A stretch of DNA of 64,000 bases from Synechococcus sp. WH 8101. Its GTDB lineage: Bacteria; Cyanobacteriota; Cyanobacteriia; PCC-6307; Cyanobiaceae. Shown piece by piece: positions 52,716-62,900 of this stretch; the stretch's first letter is position 1, and every line of letters begins with the position of its first letter. Position numbers and translations under genes: made by a program. The notes under the pieces are model-generated. The model saw nothing but the letters and a program-made list of their open reading frames with translations. It was not told where the DNA came from and did no database searches. The stretch is from contig NZ_CP035914.1 of assembly GCF_004209775.1 (NCBI RefSeq), forward strand, positions 1,488,001 to 1,552,000. Reading direction: 5' to 3'.

Positions 52716-53751
52716 GGCCCGTGGGGAACAGACGACGGTTGCGGTTGGCGATCGCCACCAACGACAGCATGACCGGAACTTCCACCAGCACACCCACCAC
52801 GGTGGCTAACGCAGCACCGGACTGCAAGCCAAACAGACTGATGGCCACGGCGACCGCCAGCTCGAAAAAGTTCGATGCCCCGATCATCGCTCCCGGCGCA
52901 GCAATCGCGTGCGGTTGCCTCCAAAGGCGCATCCACTGGGCGCTGATCCAGAAGATCAGATAGGTCTGAAGGATCAGGGGTACGGCGATCAAGGCGATGG
53001 CCAGGGGATCCGCCAGGATTGATTCGGCCTGCACCATGAACAGCAGCAACACGGTGCCGATGAGGCACACCACGGTGAGCGGTTTCAGGCGTTGTTCCAG
53101 CCGCTCAATCCGGCCGGGCGACCTGAGGAACACCCTCGTGAGCCAGCCGGCCGTGAGCGGCACCACCACAAACAAGCCGACAGCAGCAATCAACGTGTTC
53201 CAGGGCACCAGAACCTCACTCACCCCCAGCAGCAGGGCGGCAATCGGTGCGAAGGCGAACACCATGATCAGATCGTTCACCGCCACTTGCACGAGGGTGT
53301 AGTTGGCATCTCCGTCGCTGAGACGGCTCCACACAAACACCATCGCCGTGCAGGGAGCCACGCCGAGCAGGATCATGCCAGCCACGTACTGATCCCCGAG
53401 CTCGGCAGGGATCCAGGCAGAAAACAAGCCACGGATGAACAGCCAGGCCAGCGCCGTCATCGTGAGGGGTTTGATCAACCAGTTCACCACCACGGTGATG
53501 AGCAGACCGCGGGGCTGACGGCTGAGACCACCGATCGCGGCGAAATCCACCGCCAGCATCATCGGGTAGATCATGCCCCAGATCAGCAGAGCGATCGGCA
53601 GGTTGATCCCAGCCACCTCAAGGGAGGCGATCGCCTGCGGCCATGCGGGCACAGCCGCCCCGAGGGCCACACCGGCAAGGATCGCCAAAGCCACCCACAC
53701 ACTGAGATACCGCTCAAAGATGCCCATCAAATTTCGAGAGTGTGTCGTCAT
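52708..53751 (-). CDS. ACR3 family arsenite efflux permease
   Basis: This 347-aa, ten-span permease expels arsenite (or antimonite) from the cytoplasm. The conserved cysteine C134 lies in [13 protein letters not shown], and [18 protein letters not shown] carries the essential glutamate region near the C-terminus. ATG 53751 ([16 protein letters not shown]) is preferred; ATG 53727 (MGIFERYL) is possible. A GTCAT-N7-ATGAC inverted repeat (53747-53763) overlaps the start. No arsR or arsC lies nearby. It diverges from a low-GC flavoprotein gene. Confidence 0.92.
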   Translation of the reverse strand: MTTHSRNLMGIFERYLSVWVALAILAGVALGAAVPAWPQAIASLEVAGINLPIALLIWGMIYPMMLAVDFAAIGGLSRQPRGLLITVVVNWLIKPLTMTALAWLFIRGLFSAWIPAELGDQYVAGMILLGVAPCTAMVFVWSRLSDGDANYTLVQVAVNDLIMVFAFAPIAALLLGVSEVLVPWNTLIAAVGLFVVVPLTAGWLTRVFLRSPGRIERLEQRLKPLTVVCLIGTVLLLFMVQAESILADPLAIALIAVPLILQTYLIFWISAQWMRLWRQPHAIAAPGAMIGASNFFELAVAVAISLFGLQSGAALATVVGVLVEVPVMLSLVAIANRNRRLFPTGHV

Positions 53752-53862
53752 ATTGTCGATGACACCATGCGCCGCCATGCAGCCAAGCAACCCTACACAG
53801 CTGCTTACATAGAATCTACGAGACTGAAAAGAGGCGCAGTTTCGCTGGGAACCAAATTAAAG

Positions 53863-54921
53863 ATGGCTTCAACTCAAAACCAGACTCGAGAAGTCAATGT
53901 CGATGTTTTGATCGTGGGACTTGGGCCAGCTGGTACCGCCTGCGGCCTGGAACTCAACGCAACAGGCATCAAGGTGCTTGGTATCGACCGAAGCCACTTC
54001 CCTCGCGACAAGATTTGCGGTGATGCACTTCCTACAGAAGCACAGTTCGAGGTCGACAGGCTCGGACTGGGACAGTCTTGCCCTGAAATAAGGACAACAT
54101 CACGATTTGCGCAATGGAGCCCAGACGGGAGCCCAAGCTATCAACACTGCTTTCAAACACAAGCGCCCATTTTCCAGGCCATTCGGCGATACGATCTTGA
54201 CAATTGGCTTGTTAGACAATGCGCCAGCGAAGGGCTCTGGATGGAATTCGGCTGGAAAGTGCAAGTGATCCAACGCGACAACAAGAATAAGACGTGGATT
54301 GCCAGCGGATCAATACACTCAAAAAGAGGCCTAAGAATCGGCTCATTTTCGATTTATACGCGCTGCATCGTTGGCTGTGACGGAGTTGGCTCTGTTGTAA
54401 GGCGTGCAACAGAACGAAGCAAAGAAACAAAAACCATTGTCCTGGCATCGAGGTGCTATCGACTAGTCGATCCCAGTAGGAATCACAACCAGTCGACCAT
54501 TGCATTTCGCTGGCAAGGAACGGGGGCATACTCCTGGCGTTTCGCAGTGCCGGGTGGACACAACTGCGGCATCGCTTGGCTTTGCCAGTCGGATCAACCA
54601 AAAATCTCAGGAAAAGCCATCATAGATCTCACTCGGACGCTCGAGCCAGGCTGCCGAGACGTCCGCACCATGGGGCTCCCTATCCTTCAATCTATTCCTT
54701 CGATCGATGGCGCTGAAGGAATTTTTCTTTGCGGAGATGCCGCCTGCTTGGTCGATCCACTGCTGGGCCACGGAATCGATCGTGCCATGAAAAGCGGAAA
54801 GCTCGCTGGCAAGGCATTGAGGGAGAGCCTGAAGAAGGGCGAAAAGCCTGCAGAAACGAGCTTTCGTTATCGAGAAAACCTAGCGAAACAATGCAACGAA
54901 TGGCTGAATCGTTGCTCATAA
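53863..54921 (+). CDS. FAD-dependent oxidoreductase, probably horizontally acquired
   Basis: This 352-aa flavoprotein belongs to the geranylgeranyl-reductase/halogenase-like superfamily. It has the FAD dinucleotide fold (VLIVGLGPAGTACGLEL, residues 15-31), FPRDKICGDALPTEAQ, and the second FAD motif FLCGDAACLVDPLLGHG near residue 290. Base composition is visibly more A/T-rich than its neighbours, with AAA, AAT and ATA codons frequent, which suggests transfer. The substrate is unknown. ATG 53863 starts the domain. It diverges from the ACR3 gene and its stop lies close to the end of dnaG. Confidence 0.85.
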   Translation: MASTQNQTREVNVDVLIVGLGPAGTACGLELNATGIKVLGIDRSHFPRDKICGDALPTEAQFEVDRLGLGQSCPEIRTTSRFAQWSPDGSPSYQHCFQTQAPIFQAIRRYDLDNWLVRQCASEGLWMEFGWKVQVIQRDNKNKTWIASGSIHSKRGLRIGSFSIYTRCIVGCDGVGSVVRRATERSKETKTIVLASRCYRLVDPSRNHNQSTIAFRWQGTGAYSWRFAVPGGHNCGIAWLCQSDQPKISGKAIIDLTRTLEPGCRDVRTMGLPILQSIPSIDGAEGIFLCGDAACLVDPLLGHGIDRAMKSGKLAGKALRESLKKGEKPAETSFRYRENLAKQCNEWLNRCS

Positions 54922-54923
54922 AT

Positions 54924-57008
54924 TCAGGCAGTGGGAGGCAAAGCACTGGATGATTCCGAATCGGGATGCACAGGAACAGAGGGTGAATAACCGGCGCAGC
55001 GCTGTTGATCGAGAAAAGACAGATGTTGACGCTCGCTGTAATACAGCTGCTGAAAACGCAAGGCATCCGCATTCAGCGTTTCGAACATCGACTGAATGCG
55101 CTGCTCCATGTCAACCGAGGGCTGGGGGTCCTGCTGCTCCTCTTGAATCAAGGCCGCAATGCAGCGTTCCAGCGTTTCCAGTCGTTGGCCACTCCAGGCC
55201 TCAAGCAGATGGCGACAGCGCTTGAGACTTTTCTGACGCTCGAGCATGGCAGCCGTTCCCCGCAGCTGCTGCAACGGCTGCTCCAGGCTGAGTCGCTGCA
55301 ACTCGCCTGGTTCCAGCAGCGGGGTCAGCCTGGTGACCAGGGCACTGTTCTCTAGCAACAACTGATCGGTGAGCAGTCGCGCCAATTCAAGATCGGCCAA
55401 GGCATGGCCGGGATCGTCGCCCCGACTGATCGCTTCCAGCCGTCCCGCACCCAGGTTGGTTTCCTCCAGTTCACTGATGGCAGCCCAAAGCAGGCGATGG
55501 TGCTGAAGGCCAAAATCCTCCAGCTCCCGCTGGCGCAGCTCGCGCCGGATCTCCGGCCGATGGGACGGGCAATGGAGATACAACATCAACAGCTGAGCCT
55601 CACAACGCTCCCGTTGACTCGACTCGCCCGGCTGTTCAAAGCGGGCTGCCCGGCCATGCCAACGCTGACCCTTGACCTGCTGACGCAGGTCGTCTTCCAA
55701 CTGCAAGGCCACCCGGCTCTGACCACCACTGAGGCGTTCAGCCACCTGCTGCAGGTAGTGGGTGCGCAGTGCGGACTGGGGCAATTTGCCCAGCAGTTGC
55801 ACCATGCCTGACACCGCCTGCTGAAACTGGTCGGCCCGATCAAGATCACGCCCCTCCAGCACCTGCTCGATCTGCCAATCGAGCCAGAGCGGCGCCTGAT
55901 CCAAGAGGGCGCGGTAGTCGCCGGCGCCATGATCCTGGAGAAATTCATCCGGATCCTTGCCCGAGGGCAGGTGGAGAACCCGCAATTCGAGCTGCCCCTG
56001 AAGGGCCAGCTGCTCCACCTCACCGATCGCCCGGTTGGCGGCACGCACACCAGCCCGATCGGCATCAAAGTTCAGAATGATGCGCTTGCTGTCGGTGCAA
56101 CGGCAGAGCTGGGTGATCTGCTGACCGCTGAGCGCCGTGCCCAGAGAAGCCACCGCATTGGTGATGCCGGCAGCGTGGAGGGCGATGACATCGAAATATC
56201 CCTCCACCACCACAGCGCGATCGGCTTTGCGAATCGCGTTGGCGGCCCGATCCAATCCAAACAGGTGCTTGCCTTTTTCAAACACCTCCGTTTCCGGTGA
56301 ATTGAGATATTTCGGTTCGCTGCCATCGAGGCTGCGCCCACCGAAACCGATCACCCGGCCCTGGCGGTCGTGGATCGGCACCATCACCCGATGGCGGAAC
56401 CGGTCATAAAAGCCATTCCCCCCCTTGCGCGGCACCACCAGCCCCGCCGCCTCGAGCAGTTCAGGGGCCAGTCCCTCCACCTGCTGGAGATGCTTGAGCA
56501 GACCGTCCCACTGATCCGGGGCGTACCCGAGACCGAACTGCTCCAGCGTCGCCTCCCGCAGCCCCCGTTTCTCCTTCAGATAGGCGAGGGCCTCAGCGCC
56601 GCCGGCGCTTTTCAACTGGCCGCGGAACCAGCCGGCTGCCAAGGCGAGAGCCCGCTGCAACGTCTCACGACGGGACAGTTGCTGCCGCAGGCGCTCCTGC
56701 TGGGGGCCCTCGACGGTTTCAACCGGCAACTGATATTTGCGCGCCAGCTCCAGCACCACGTCACTGAAGCTGCGGCGCTGCAGCTCCATCAGAAACTTGA
56801 TCGCATTGCCGCCGGCGCCGCAGGAGAAGCAGTAATAGAACTGCTTGGCGGGGGACACCGTCATCGACGGCTTGCTGTCGTCGTGGAAGGGGCAGATCCC
56901 CACGAACTCTCTGCCCTTCTTCTTGAGCACCACGTGCTCGCCGACGACATCGACGATGTCGGCCCGTTCCTTGACGGCGTCAATCGTGCGCGGGTGGAGC
57001 CTGGGCAT
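54924..57008 (-). CDS. dnaG: DNA primase
   Basis: This 694-aa protein makes RNA primers for replication. The CHC2 zinc finger has C39, H42, C60 and C63 (CPFHDDSKPS, then CFSCGAGGN). The TOPRIM core includes RAVVVEGYFDVIALHAAG and RIILNFDADRAG. The C-terminal helicase-binding domain is extended (about residues 430-694), with glutamine-rich segments. ATG 57008 (MPRLHPRTIDAVKERAD) is preferred over ATG 57014. Confidence 0.97.
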   Translation of the reverse strand: MPRLHPRTIDAVKERADIVDVVGEHVVLKKKGREFVGICPFHDDSKPSMTVSPAKQFYYCFSCGAGGNAIKFLMELQRRSFSDVVLELARKYQLPVETVEGPQQERLRQQLSRRETLQRALALAAGWFRGQLKSAGGAEALAYLKEKRGLREATLEQFGLGYAPDQWDGLLKHLQQVEGLAPELLEAAGLVVPRKGGNGFYDRFRHRVMVPIHDRQGRVIGFGGRSLDGSEPKYLNSPETEVFEKGKHLFGLDRAANAIRKADRAVVVEGYFDVIALHAAGITNAVASLGTALSGQQITQLCRCTDSKRIILNFDADRAGVRAANRAIGEVEQLALQGQLELRVLHLPSGKDPDEFLQDHGAGDYRALLDQAPLWLDWQIEQVLEGRDLDRADQFQQAVSGMVQLLGKLPQSALRTHYLQQVAERLSGGQSRVALQLEDDLRQQVKGQRWHGRAARFEQPGESSQRERCEAQLLMLYLHCPSHRPEIRRELRQRELEDFGLQHHRLLWAAISELEETNLGAGRLEAISRGDDPGHALADLELARLLTDQLLLENSALVTRLTPLLEPGELQRLSLEQPLQQLRGTAAMLERQKSLKRCRHLLEAWSGQRLETLERCIAALIQEEQQDPQPSVDMEQRIQSMFETLNADALRFQQLYYSERQHLSFLDQQRCAGYSPSVPVHPDSESSSALPPTA

Positions 57009-57072
57009 CGCCATCCCCGCATTCTGCGAGACCCGGAGCCGGGTGGCATGGTTGACAGGCGATCGGCGCTGG

Positions 57073-58008
57073 ATGGGGATGGCGAGCCTGCTCAAGGCCC
57101 TGCGTGGTCGACAGTCGGATGCGGAATGGCGAGCCTGCGGACTGCTGGTGGCCTGCGCCCTGGCGTTCAGCCTGATGACCGTGTGCGTGAAGCATCTCGG
57201 CGGTCGGCTGCCGGTAGCGGAAATCGTGCTGGTGCGTTCCGTGATCAGCCTGGCGATCACCCTCGCCATGCTCCAGCAAGCCCAGATCTCGCCCTGGGGA
57301 CACCAACGCCCCCTGCTGATACTCAGGGGAGCCCTGGGCACCGGCGCCCTGCTGCTGTTCTTCGAAGCCCTGGCAAGGCTGCCCCTGGCCGCCGCCACGC
57401 TGATCCAATACACCTATCCAACCCTCACGGCGCTGACCGCCTGGCTGCTGCTCGGTGAACCCCTGCGCAAGCGCATCGGCCTCGCCGTGTTGCTCGGCTG
57501 GCTGGGGGTGACCCTGGTGGTGCAGCCCGAATGGATGGGGGAAACGGTGCGGAACCTGCCGCTGCTGGCGGTGCTGGTCGGCCTGGGAGGGGCCCTGCTC
57601 ACCGCCCTGGCCTATGTGAGTGTGCGCCGCCTGTCGGTGCGGGAACACCCGCTGGTGATCGTGTTCTATTTCCCGTTCATCTCAGTGCCGGTGACCCTGC
57701 CACTGCTGTGGGGGCAGGGCGTCTGGCCCACCCTCACCGAATGGTTCTGGCTGATCGGCGTGGGGCTGTTCACCCAACTGGGTCAGGTATGGCTCACGGA
57801 GGGACTGGCGGTACTCCCCGCCGCCAGGGCGACCTCGATCAATTACGTGCAGGTGGCCTTCGCCACGCTCTGGGGTGTGTTGTGGTTCGCCGAACCGATC
57901 ACGGGCACAGTGGTGATCGGGGCCGGCTGCGTGCTAGCCGCCACCCTGATCAGCCTGAGCGCGAGGCAGCCGCGCAGCCTTCAGGAAGGATCCAGCGGCA
58001 AAGGGTAG
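57073..58008 (+). CDS. EamA/DMT family transporter
   Basis: This 311-aa protein has about ten membrane helices in two EamA repeats (MTVCVKHLGGRLPVAEIVLV, LIQYTYPTLTALTAWLLLGE; then TSINYVQVAFATLWGVLWFA, EPITGTVVIGAGCVLAA). The drug/metabolite transporter superfamily exports amino acids, nucleosides or metabolites; the substrate is unknown. The start is ATG 57073 or 57079. It diverges from dnaG and overlaps the lipoprotein gene at the 3' end by 28 bp. Confidence 0.88.
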   Translation: MGMASLLKALRGRQSDAEWRACGLLVACALAFSLMTVCVKHLGGRLPVAEIVLVRSVISLAITLAMLQQAQISPWGHQRPLLILRGALGTGALLLFFEALARLPLAAATLIQYTYPTLTALTAWLLLGEPLRKRIGLAVLLGWLGVTLVVQPEWMGETVRNLPLLAVLVGLGGALLTALAYVSVRRLSVREHPLVIVFYFPFISVPVTLPLLWGQGVWPTLTEWFWLIGVGLFTQLGQVWLTEGLAVLPAARATSINYVQVAFATLWGVLWFAEPITGTVVIGAGCVLAATLISLSARQPRSLQEGSSGKG

Positions 58009-58439
58009 GTGACCCATTCCTGCGTGAGGCCATCAGACGATCCCACCGGCTGGGCCAGCCTCCAACTCTCTCCCCGTTCGCCTTGTTCCAGGAAGAGCTC
58101 GAAGGGGCTGTCGACCCGCACCCGATCACCGGGAAGCCGCCAATCGAAACGGCCGGTGAGATGAACGCCACGGTGCTCGCCCAGGCGGATGCTCTCCTGG
58201 TCTTCCAGCCGCACCCGGCTCACATCCGGATCCCCGGCGACATCGAGATCAAGGGAATGGGCGATCGCGGACTGCGTGAGTTGAATCTGCAGCCCGAGGG
58301 CGCTGAGCAGCACCGAGCGGGGCGGCTGGGAGCCACTACCGCAGGCGCTGAGACCGAGAAGAAGACACACACTGAGAAGCGGACCGAGCGATCGTTTCAG
58401 CAGCAAAGCCCTGGTGCGGGCCCAGGTGCGACTCAGCAC
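57981..58439 (-). CDS. 152-aa putative lipoprotein
   Basis: The protein starts at GTG 58439 with a basic N-terminus and a hydrophobic stretch ending in a lipobox (LLGLSAC, then GSGSQPP), so it would be lipidated and cleaved by LspA. The mature part looks beta-rich (SVLLSALGLQIQLTQSAIAH, GVHLTGRFDWRLPGDRVRVD). No family is recognised. It lies between the EamA gene and ruvA, diverging from ruvA across about 60 bp. Confidence 0.72.
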   Translation of the reverse strand: MLSRTWARTRALLLKRSLGPLLSVCLLLGLSACGSGSQPPRSVLLSALGLQIQLTQSAIAHSLDLDVAGDPDVSRVRLEDQESIRLGEHRGVHLTGRFDWRLPGDRVRVDSPFELFLEQGERGESWRLAQPVGSSDGLTQEWVTYPLPLDPS

Positions 58440-58500
58440 GGAGACCCCCTGGGTGAACGGCGTCTGGTCGGGCAGCATGGGCGCAGGCGGGAACATCCCC

Positions 58501-59151
58501 ATGATCGGCTGGCTGCAAGGGGATCGCATCGACACCTGGGAGCAGGGAACCCGGCGGGGCTGGCTGATCGCCTGTGCCGGCGTGGGCTACGAGGTGCAAC
58601 TGTCGGAACGGCACATGGCCGATCCAGAGCAGCAACGCCAGGTGACCCTCTGGATCCACCAGGTGCAGAAGGAGGATGGCAGCAGTCTTTTCGGCTTTCC
58701 GGAACGGCGTGAACGCGATCTGTTTCGTCAGCTGATCAGCGTGAACGGTGTGGGACCGCAGGTGGGGTTGGCGTTGCTGGCGTGCTGGCGTGCTGATGAG
58801 CTGGTGAACGCGATCCTTGATGGTGATGTGCGCCGCCTGAGCCAGGCGCAGGGGGTGGGGAAGCGCACGGCCGAGCGTTTGGCCGTGGAATTGCGCGATC
58901 GCCTCGCCGCCTGGAGCCACCGCGTGGACGCGCCACTCTCCCTGGTGGACCGCCAGGACGTGCACGCCCTACCGATTACGGCCGATCCCCTGCAGGATCT
59001 GCAGCTCACCCTGACCAGCCTCGGCTATGAGGATCTGGAGATCCGTCGTGCCCTCAAAGCGGTGGCGACCAGCGCCACCAGCCCTGCGGCAACGGACGGG
59101 GAGGCCTGGTTGCGGGAATGCCTGCGCTGGTTGAGCCGAGAGGCAAGTTGA
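58501..59151 (+). CDS. ruvA: Holliday junction DNA helicase subunit RuvA
   Basis: This 216-aa protein has the OB-fold N-domain (MIGWLQGDRIDTWEQG, VGYEVQLS) and the paired helix-hairpin-helix motifs (LISVNGVGPQVGLALL, AQGVGKRTAERLAVELRDRL). It also has the C-terminal RuvB-contact domain. It binds four-way junctions and guides RuvB-driven branch migration. ATG 58501 begins the conserved domain; the upstream frame is rejected. rpsO follows after 83 bp. Confidence 0.96.
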   Translation: MIGWLQGDRIDTWEQGTRRGWLIACAGVGYEVQLSERHMADPEQQRQVTLWIHQVQKEDGSSLFGFPERRERDLFRQLISVNGVGPQVGLALLACWRADELVNAILDGDVRRLSQAQGVGKRTAERLAVELRDRLAAWSHRVDAPLSLVDRQDVHALPITADPLQDLQLTLTSLGYEDLEIRRALKAVATSATSPAATDGEAWLRECLRWLSREAS

Positions 59152-59234
59152 GGGATTCACAGAGAGGCGAGCTGATGAGGGGGCCGTCGAGGAGGTAAAT
59201 TGGTTGTTTGCACTGTCAGGGCCAGACGCCGCGC

Positions 59235-59504
59235 ATGTCGCTCGATACCACCGAAAAGCAGCAACTGATCAACACCCATCAGACGCACGCCACCGACACC
59301 GGATCGGCGGAAGTGCAGGTGGCGATGCTGACCGAGCGAATCTCCAAGCTCAGCAGCCATCTCCAGCAGAACATCCACGACTTCTCGTCACGCCAGGGCC
59401 TGCTGAAGATGATCGGACGCCGCAAGCGCCTGCTCGGCTATGTGCGTGGGAAGAGCGAGGAGCGCTACACCAGCCTGATCGCCAAACTGGGCATCCGCGG
59501 CTGA
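59235..59504 (+). CDS. rpsO: 30S ribosomal protein S15
   Basis: This 89-aa protein binds the central domain of 16S rRNA. It matches family S15 throughout: [38 protein letters not shown] 59235 follows a conserved MSL start. The upstream gap holds a GAGGAGG stretch about 35 bases before the ATG, too far to be the normal ribosome site, so leader structure may matter here as well. Confidence 0.97.
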   Translation: MSLDTTEKQQLINTHQTHATDTGSAEVQVAMLTERISKLSSHLQQNIHDFSSRQGLLKMIGRRKRLLGYVRGKSEERYTSLIAKLGIRG

Positions 59505-59537
59505 TCCGCCGCGGTTCCGCCTCGCTCCCCTGCCTTG

Positions 59538-59966
59538 ATGGCCGATCCACGCCGCCCCCTTCCTTTCGAGCCTCGTCGTGCCCCCGCTGCTGGCCCATCC
59601 AGCGGCAATGGGAAGCCAAGCAAGGCGAGCCAATCAGCGAAGGGTAGAGCGAACACTGAGGCAATCCCCAAGCACGTGGCCAATCGGATGGCACGCCGGG
59701 TGGCGATCGCCACGGGTGTGCCATCCGTGCTTGGCATGGCCGTGTTTGTGATCAGCTACTGGTTGGTGAGTCGAGGCATTCTCGATATTCCCCCCGGTGT
59801 CACCCTGCTCGCTTCCGGTGGCTGCTTTCTGCTGGGGCTGGTGGGTTTGAGTTTCGGTGTGCTCTCTGCCAGCTGGGAACCCGAGGCCGGAAGCCTGCTG
59901 GGGCTTGAAAACATTAAGCCCAATCTTCAACGCATGCGCAGCTCGATCAAAGCCCAGAAGAGCTGA
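59538..59966 (+). CDS. PAM68 family photosystem II assembly protein (DUF3464)
   Basis: This 142-aa protein has a basic, disordered N-terminus (PRRPLPFEPRRAP) followed by two membrane helices (VAIATGVPSVLGMAVFVISY, GGCFLLGLVGLSFGVLSASW) and a short tail. This is the PAM68/DUF3464 architecture. PAM68 helps build PSII core modules (CP47, D1). The start is ATG 59538, preceded directly by TTG. It lies 33 bp after rpsO and converges on dnaE. Confidence 0.85.
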   Translation: MADPRRPLPFEPRRAPAAGPSSGNGKPSKASQSAKGRANTEAIPKHVANRMARRVAIATGVPSVLGMAVFVISYWLVSRGILDIPPGVTLLASGGCFLLGLVGLSFGVLSASWEPEAGSLLGLENIKPNLQRMRSSIKAQKS

Positions 59967-59967
59967 A

Positions 59968-62900
59968 TCAACTGAGCAGGGGATCGGTGCAACGCGCTGT
60001 GAAGGCCTTTGCAGACAGATCGCTGGCGGCCAGGGCCGCATCGCGCACACAGAACTGGGGTCCAAAGCGCACGTAACGCACCTGGGGTCCTTGGCGAACG
60101 GCCGCCACCACAGGAACGCGCACCCCCAACTCATCCTGTTGGGGCCGGTGCGACTGCAGGCATTCCCGCAGCCGGTGCTGCACCGCCACATCGCTGGCCT
60201 GGTCAGGATCAAGCTCCACAAGCAACAGGCGCAGATCATCGATGGCGCGGCAGTCGTCCACGATCAACTGAACCCGCTCATCGCGGCGATCCACCGCAGC
60301 CCACACCAGCAGACGGGCCTCGGCCATCAGGTGATCGGCCAGACGGGCATAACTCTTCGGGAACACCACGGCTTCGCAGCTGCCGGTGAGATCCTCCAGC
60401 TGCAGCACAGCCATGCGATCACCCTTGCGGGTGGTCACCTGACGCAGCTCACTGACCATCGCGATCGCACTGACCTTGGCCTTGTCGGCCTGCTCCTGCA
60501 GGCTTGCCAAGCCAATGGGAGCCAACAGCCTGGCCGGTGGCCTGAGCTGTTTGAGCGGATGGTCGGACAGATAAAAGCCCACCAGTTCCTTCTCAAGCCG
60601 CAGTTTTTCGGAGGGGTGGTAGTCAGGAACGGGGGCAGCCTTGGGGGCCAGGCTGAGATCCGCAGGGCCCGATCCCGCACTGTCTGCGGCGGACGCCATC
60701 AGATCAAACAAATTGCCCTGGCCGCTATCGCGATCCTTCGCGCGGGACGAGGCCCAATCGAGCAACAGATCAAGATCGGCGATCAACTGGGCCCGATTCG
60801 CCTCGGGCGCCAGGGCATCCATCGCACCGCAGTGAATTAAAGATTCAAGGCTGCGGCGATTCAGCACCGATGAGGGCAAACGGTCGCAGAGATCGGCCAA
60901 CGACTGGAACGGACCATCCGTCTCACGGGAGGCGATCAGCTGCCGGATCGCACCGTCACCGAGATTGCGCACCGCGGAGAGACCGAAAAGGATGCGATCG
61001 CCGGTGGGAGTGAAATCGGTGCCCGATGCATTCACATCCGGTGGCATCACTTCGATGCCCATGGCATTGCAGTTCGCGATGTAGCGCTGCACCTTGTCGC
61101 TGGCACCGGCATTCACCGTGAGCAGGGCCGCCATGTAGGCCACTGGGTAGTGGGCCTTGAGATAGGCGGTTTGATACGTCACTGCGCCATAGGCCGTGGA
61201 GTGGCTTTTGTTGAAGCAATACTCCGCGAAGAGCACCATCTGATCAAACAGCTCATCGGCGACCTTGTCATCGACACCGCGTTCGCAGGCGCCCTTCACA
61301 AAAATGCTGCGGTGTTTCTGCATCTCCGCCACCTTCTTCTTGCCCATGGCGCGACGCAACAGATCGGCCTCGCCCAGGGAGTAACCGGCCAGATCCTGAG
61401 CGATCTTCATGATCTGCTCCTGATACACCATGATCCCGTAGGTTTCCTGAAGGATTGGCTCTAGCGATTGATGGGCGAAATCAATCGCCTCGCGCCCATG
61501 CTTGCGATTGATGAACTTCGGAATCAGGCCGGCATCGAGAGGGCCAGGGCGATAAAGCGCCAGGATGGACGAAATGTCCTCCAGCGACGAGGGCTTCAGA
61601 TCGCGAACAATCTGCCGCATTCCCGTTGATTCGAGCTGGAAGATACCTTCCAGATCACCGCGAGCGAGCAGAGCAAACGTGTCGGGATCCTTGGCAGGCA
61701 GTTTATCGGGATCAATCCGTTCTCCCAGGCTGGTCTCCACCAGCTCGAGAGTTTTGTCGATCATCGTGAGATTTTTGAGGCCAAGGAAATCCATCTTCAG
61801 GAGTCCCATCGACTCCACATCCTCCATGAAATATTGGGTGATCACCTGGCCGTCGTTGTTGCGCTGCAAGGGCACCAGTTCATCCAGCGGGTCAGCGGCA
61901 ATCACCACCCCGGCCGCGTGCACACCGAAGGTTTTATTGGTGCCTTCGATGCGCATGGCCATGTCGACCCAGCGCTTCACCACCGGATCCTTGTCATATT
62001 TGTCGCGAAATTCAGGATTCGGAGACTCTTCTCCAATCATCGCCTTGAGCTTGGCGGGCTTACCGCGCACCACCGGGATCAACTTCGCCAGTCGGTCGGC
62101 ATCGCCATAGGGGATATCCAGCACCCGCGCCACATCCTTCAACACCGCCTTGGAGGTCATGCGGTTGAAGGTGATGATCTGCGCCACCTTGTCGTCGCCG
62201 TAGCGGCGGGTGACGTAGTCGATCACTTCACCACGGCGCTCAATGCAGAAATCGGTGTCGATATCCGGCATCGATTTACGCTCCGGGTTGAGGAAACGTT
62301 CGAACAGCAAGCCATTGCTCACCGGATCGATATTGGTGATGCCAAGGGCGTAGGCCACGAGAGAGCCTGCCGCAGATCCACGGCCCGGTCCCACCGGAAT
62401 GCCCTGGTCGCGGGCAAAGCGGATGTAGTCCCACACCACCAGGAAGTAGGTGGGGAAGCCCATCTGCTCCATGATTCCCAGCTCATAGGTGAGCCGTTCG
62501 CCGTAGGTGGGGGCGATCACCGCATCGGCATCGAGCTCCAGGCGCTCGCGCAGGCCACGCTCCGACACCTCCCGCAAATAACTCACCGGGGTGTGCCCCT
62601 CCGGGATTGGGAACCTCGGCATCTGGTACCGGCCGAGAATGTCGTAATCCTCGACCTTGTCGGCCACCAACGCCGTGGTGGTGATCGCCTCCTGCACCAC
62701 CTCCGGCGCGAGATGGTCAGCGAAGAGACGCCCCATCTCCTCTTCGCTGCGGATGTATTCCGTGCCGGTGTAGCGCAGGCGTTTCTCGTCGCTGATCAGC
62801 TTGCCGGTGAGCACGCACAACAGGGCGTCGTGGGCCTCCACGTCGTGGCGCGTGAGGTAGTGGGCATCGTTGGTGGCGATCAGACCGATGCCCAGCTCCT

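Noticed and set aside
53747-53763. ArsR operator at the ACR3 start
   Set aside because: The GTCAT-N7-ATGAC repeat has short arms, overlaps the probable start codon and does not resemble known ArsR/SmtB sites closely enough to annotate as an operator.
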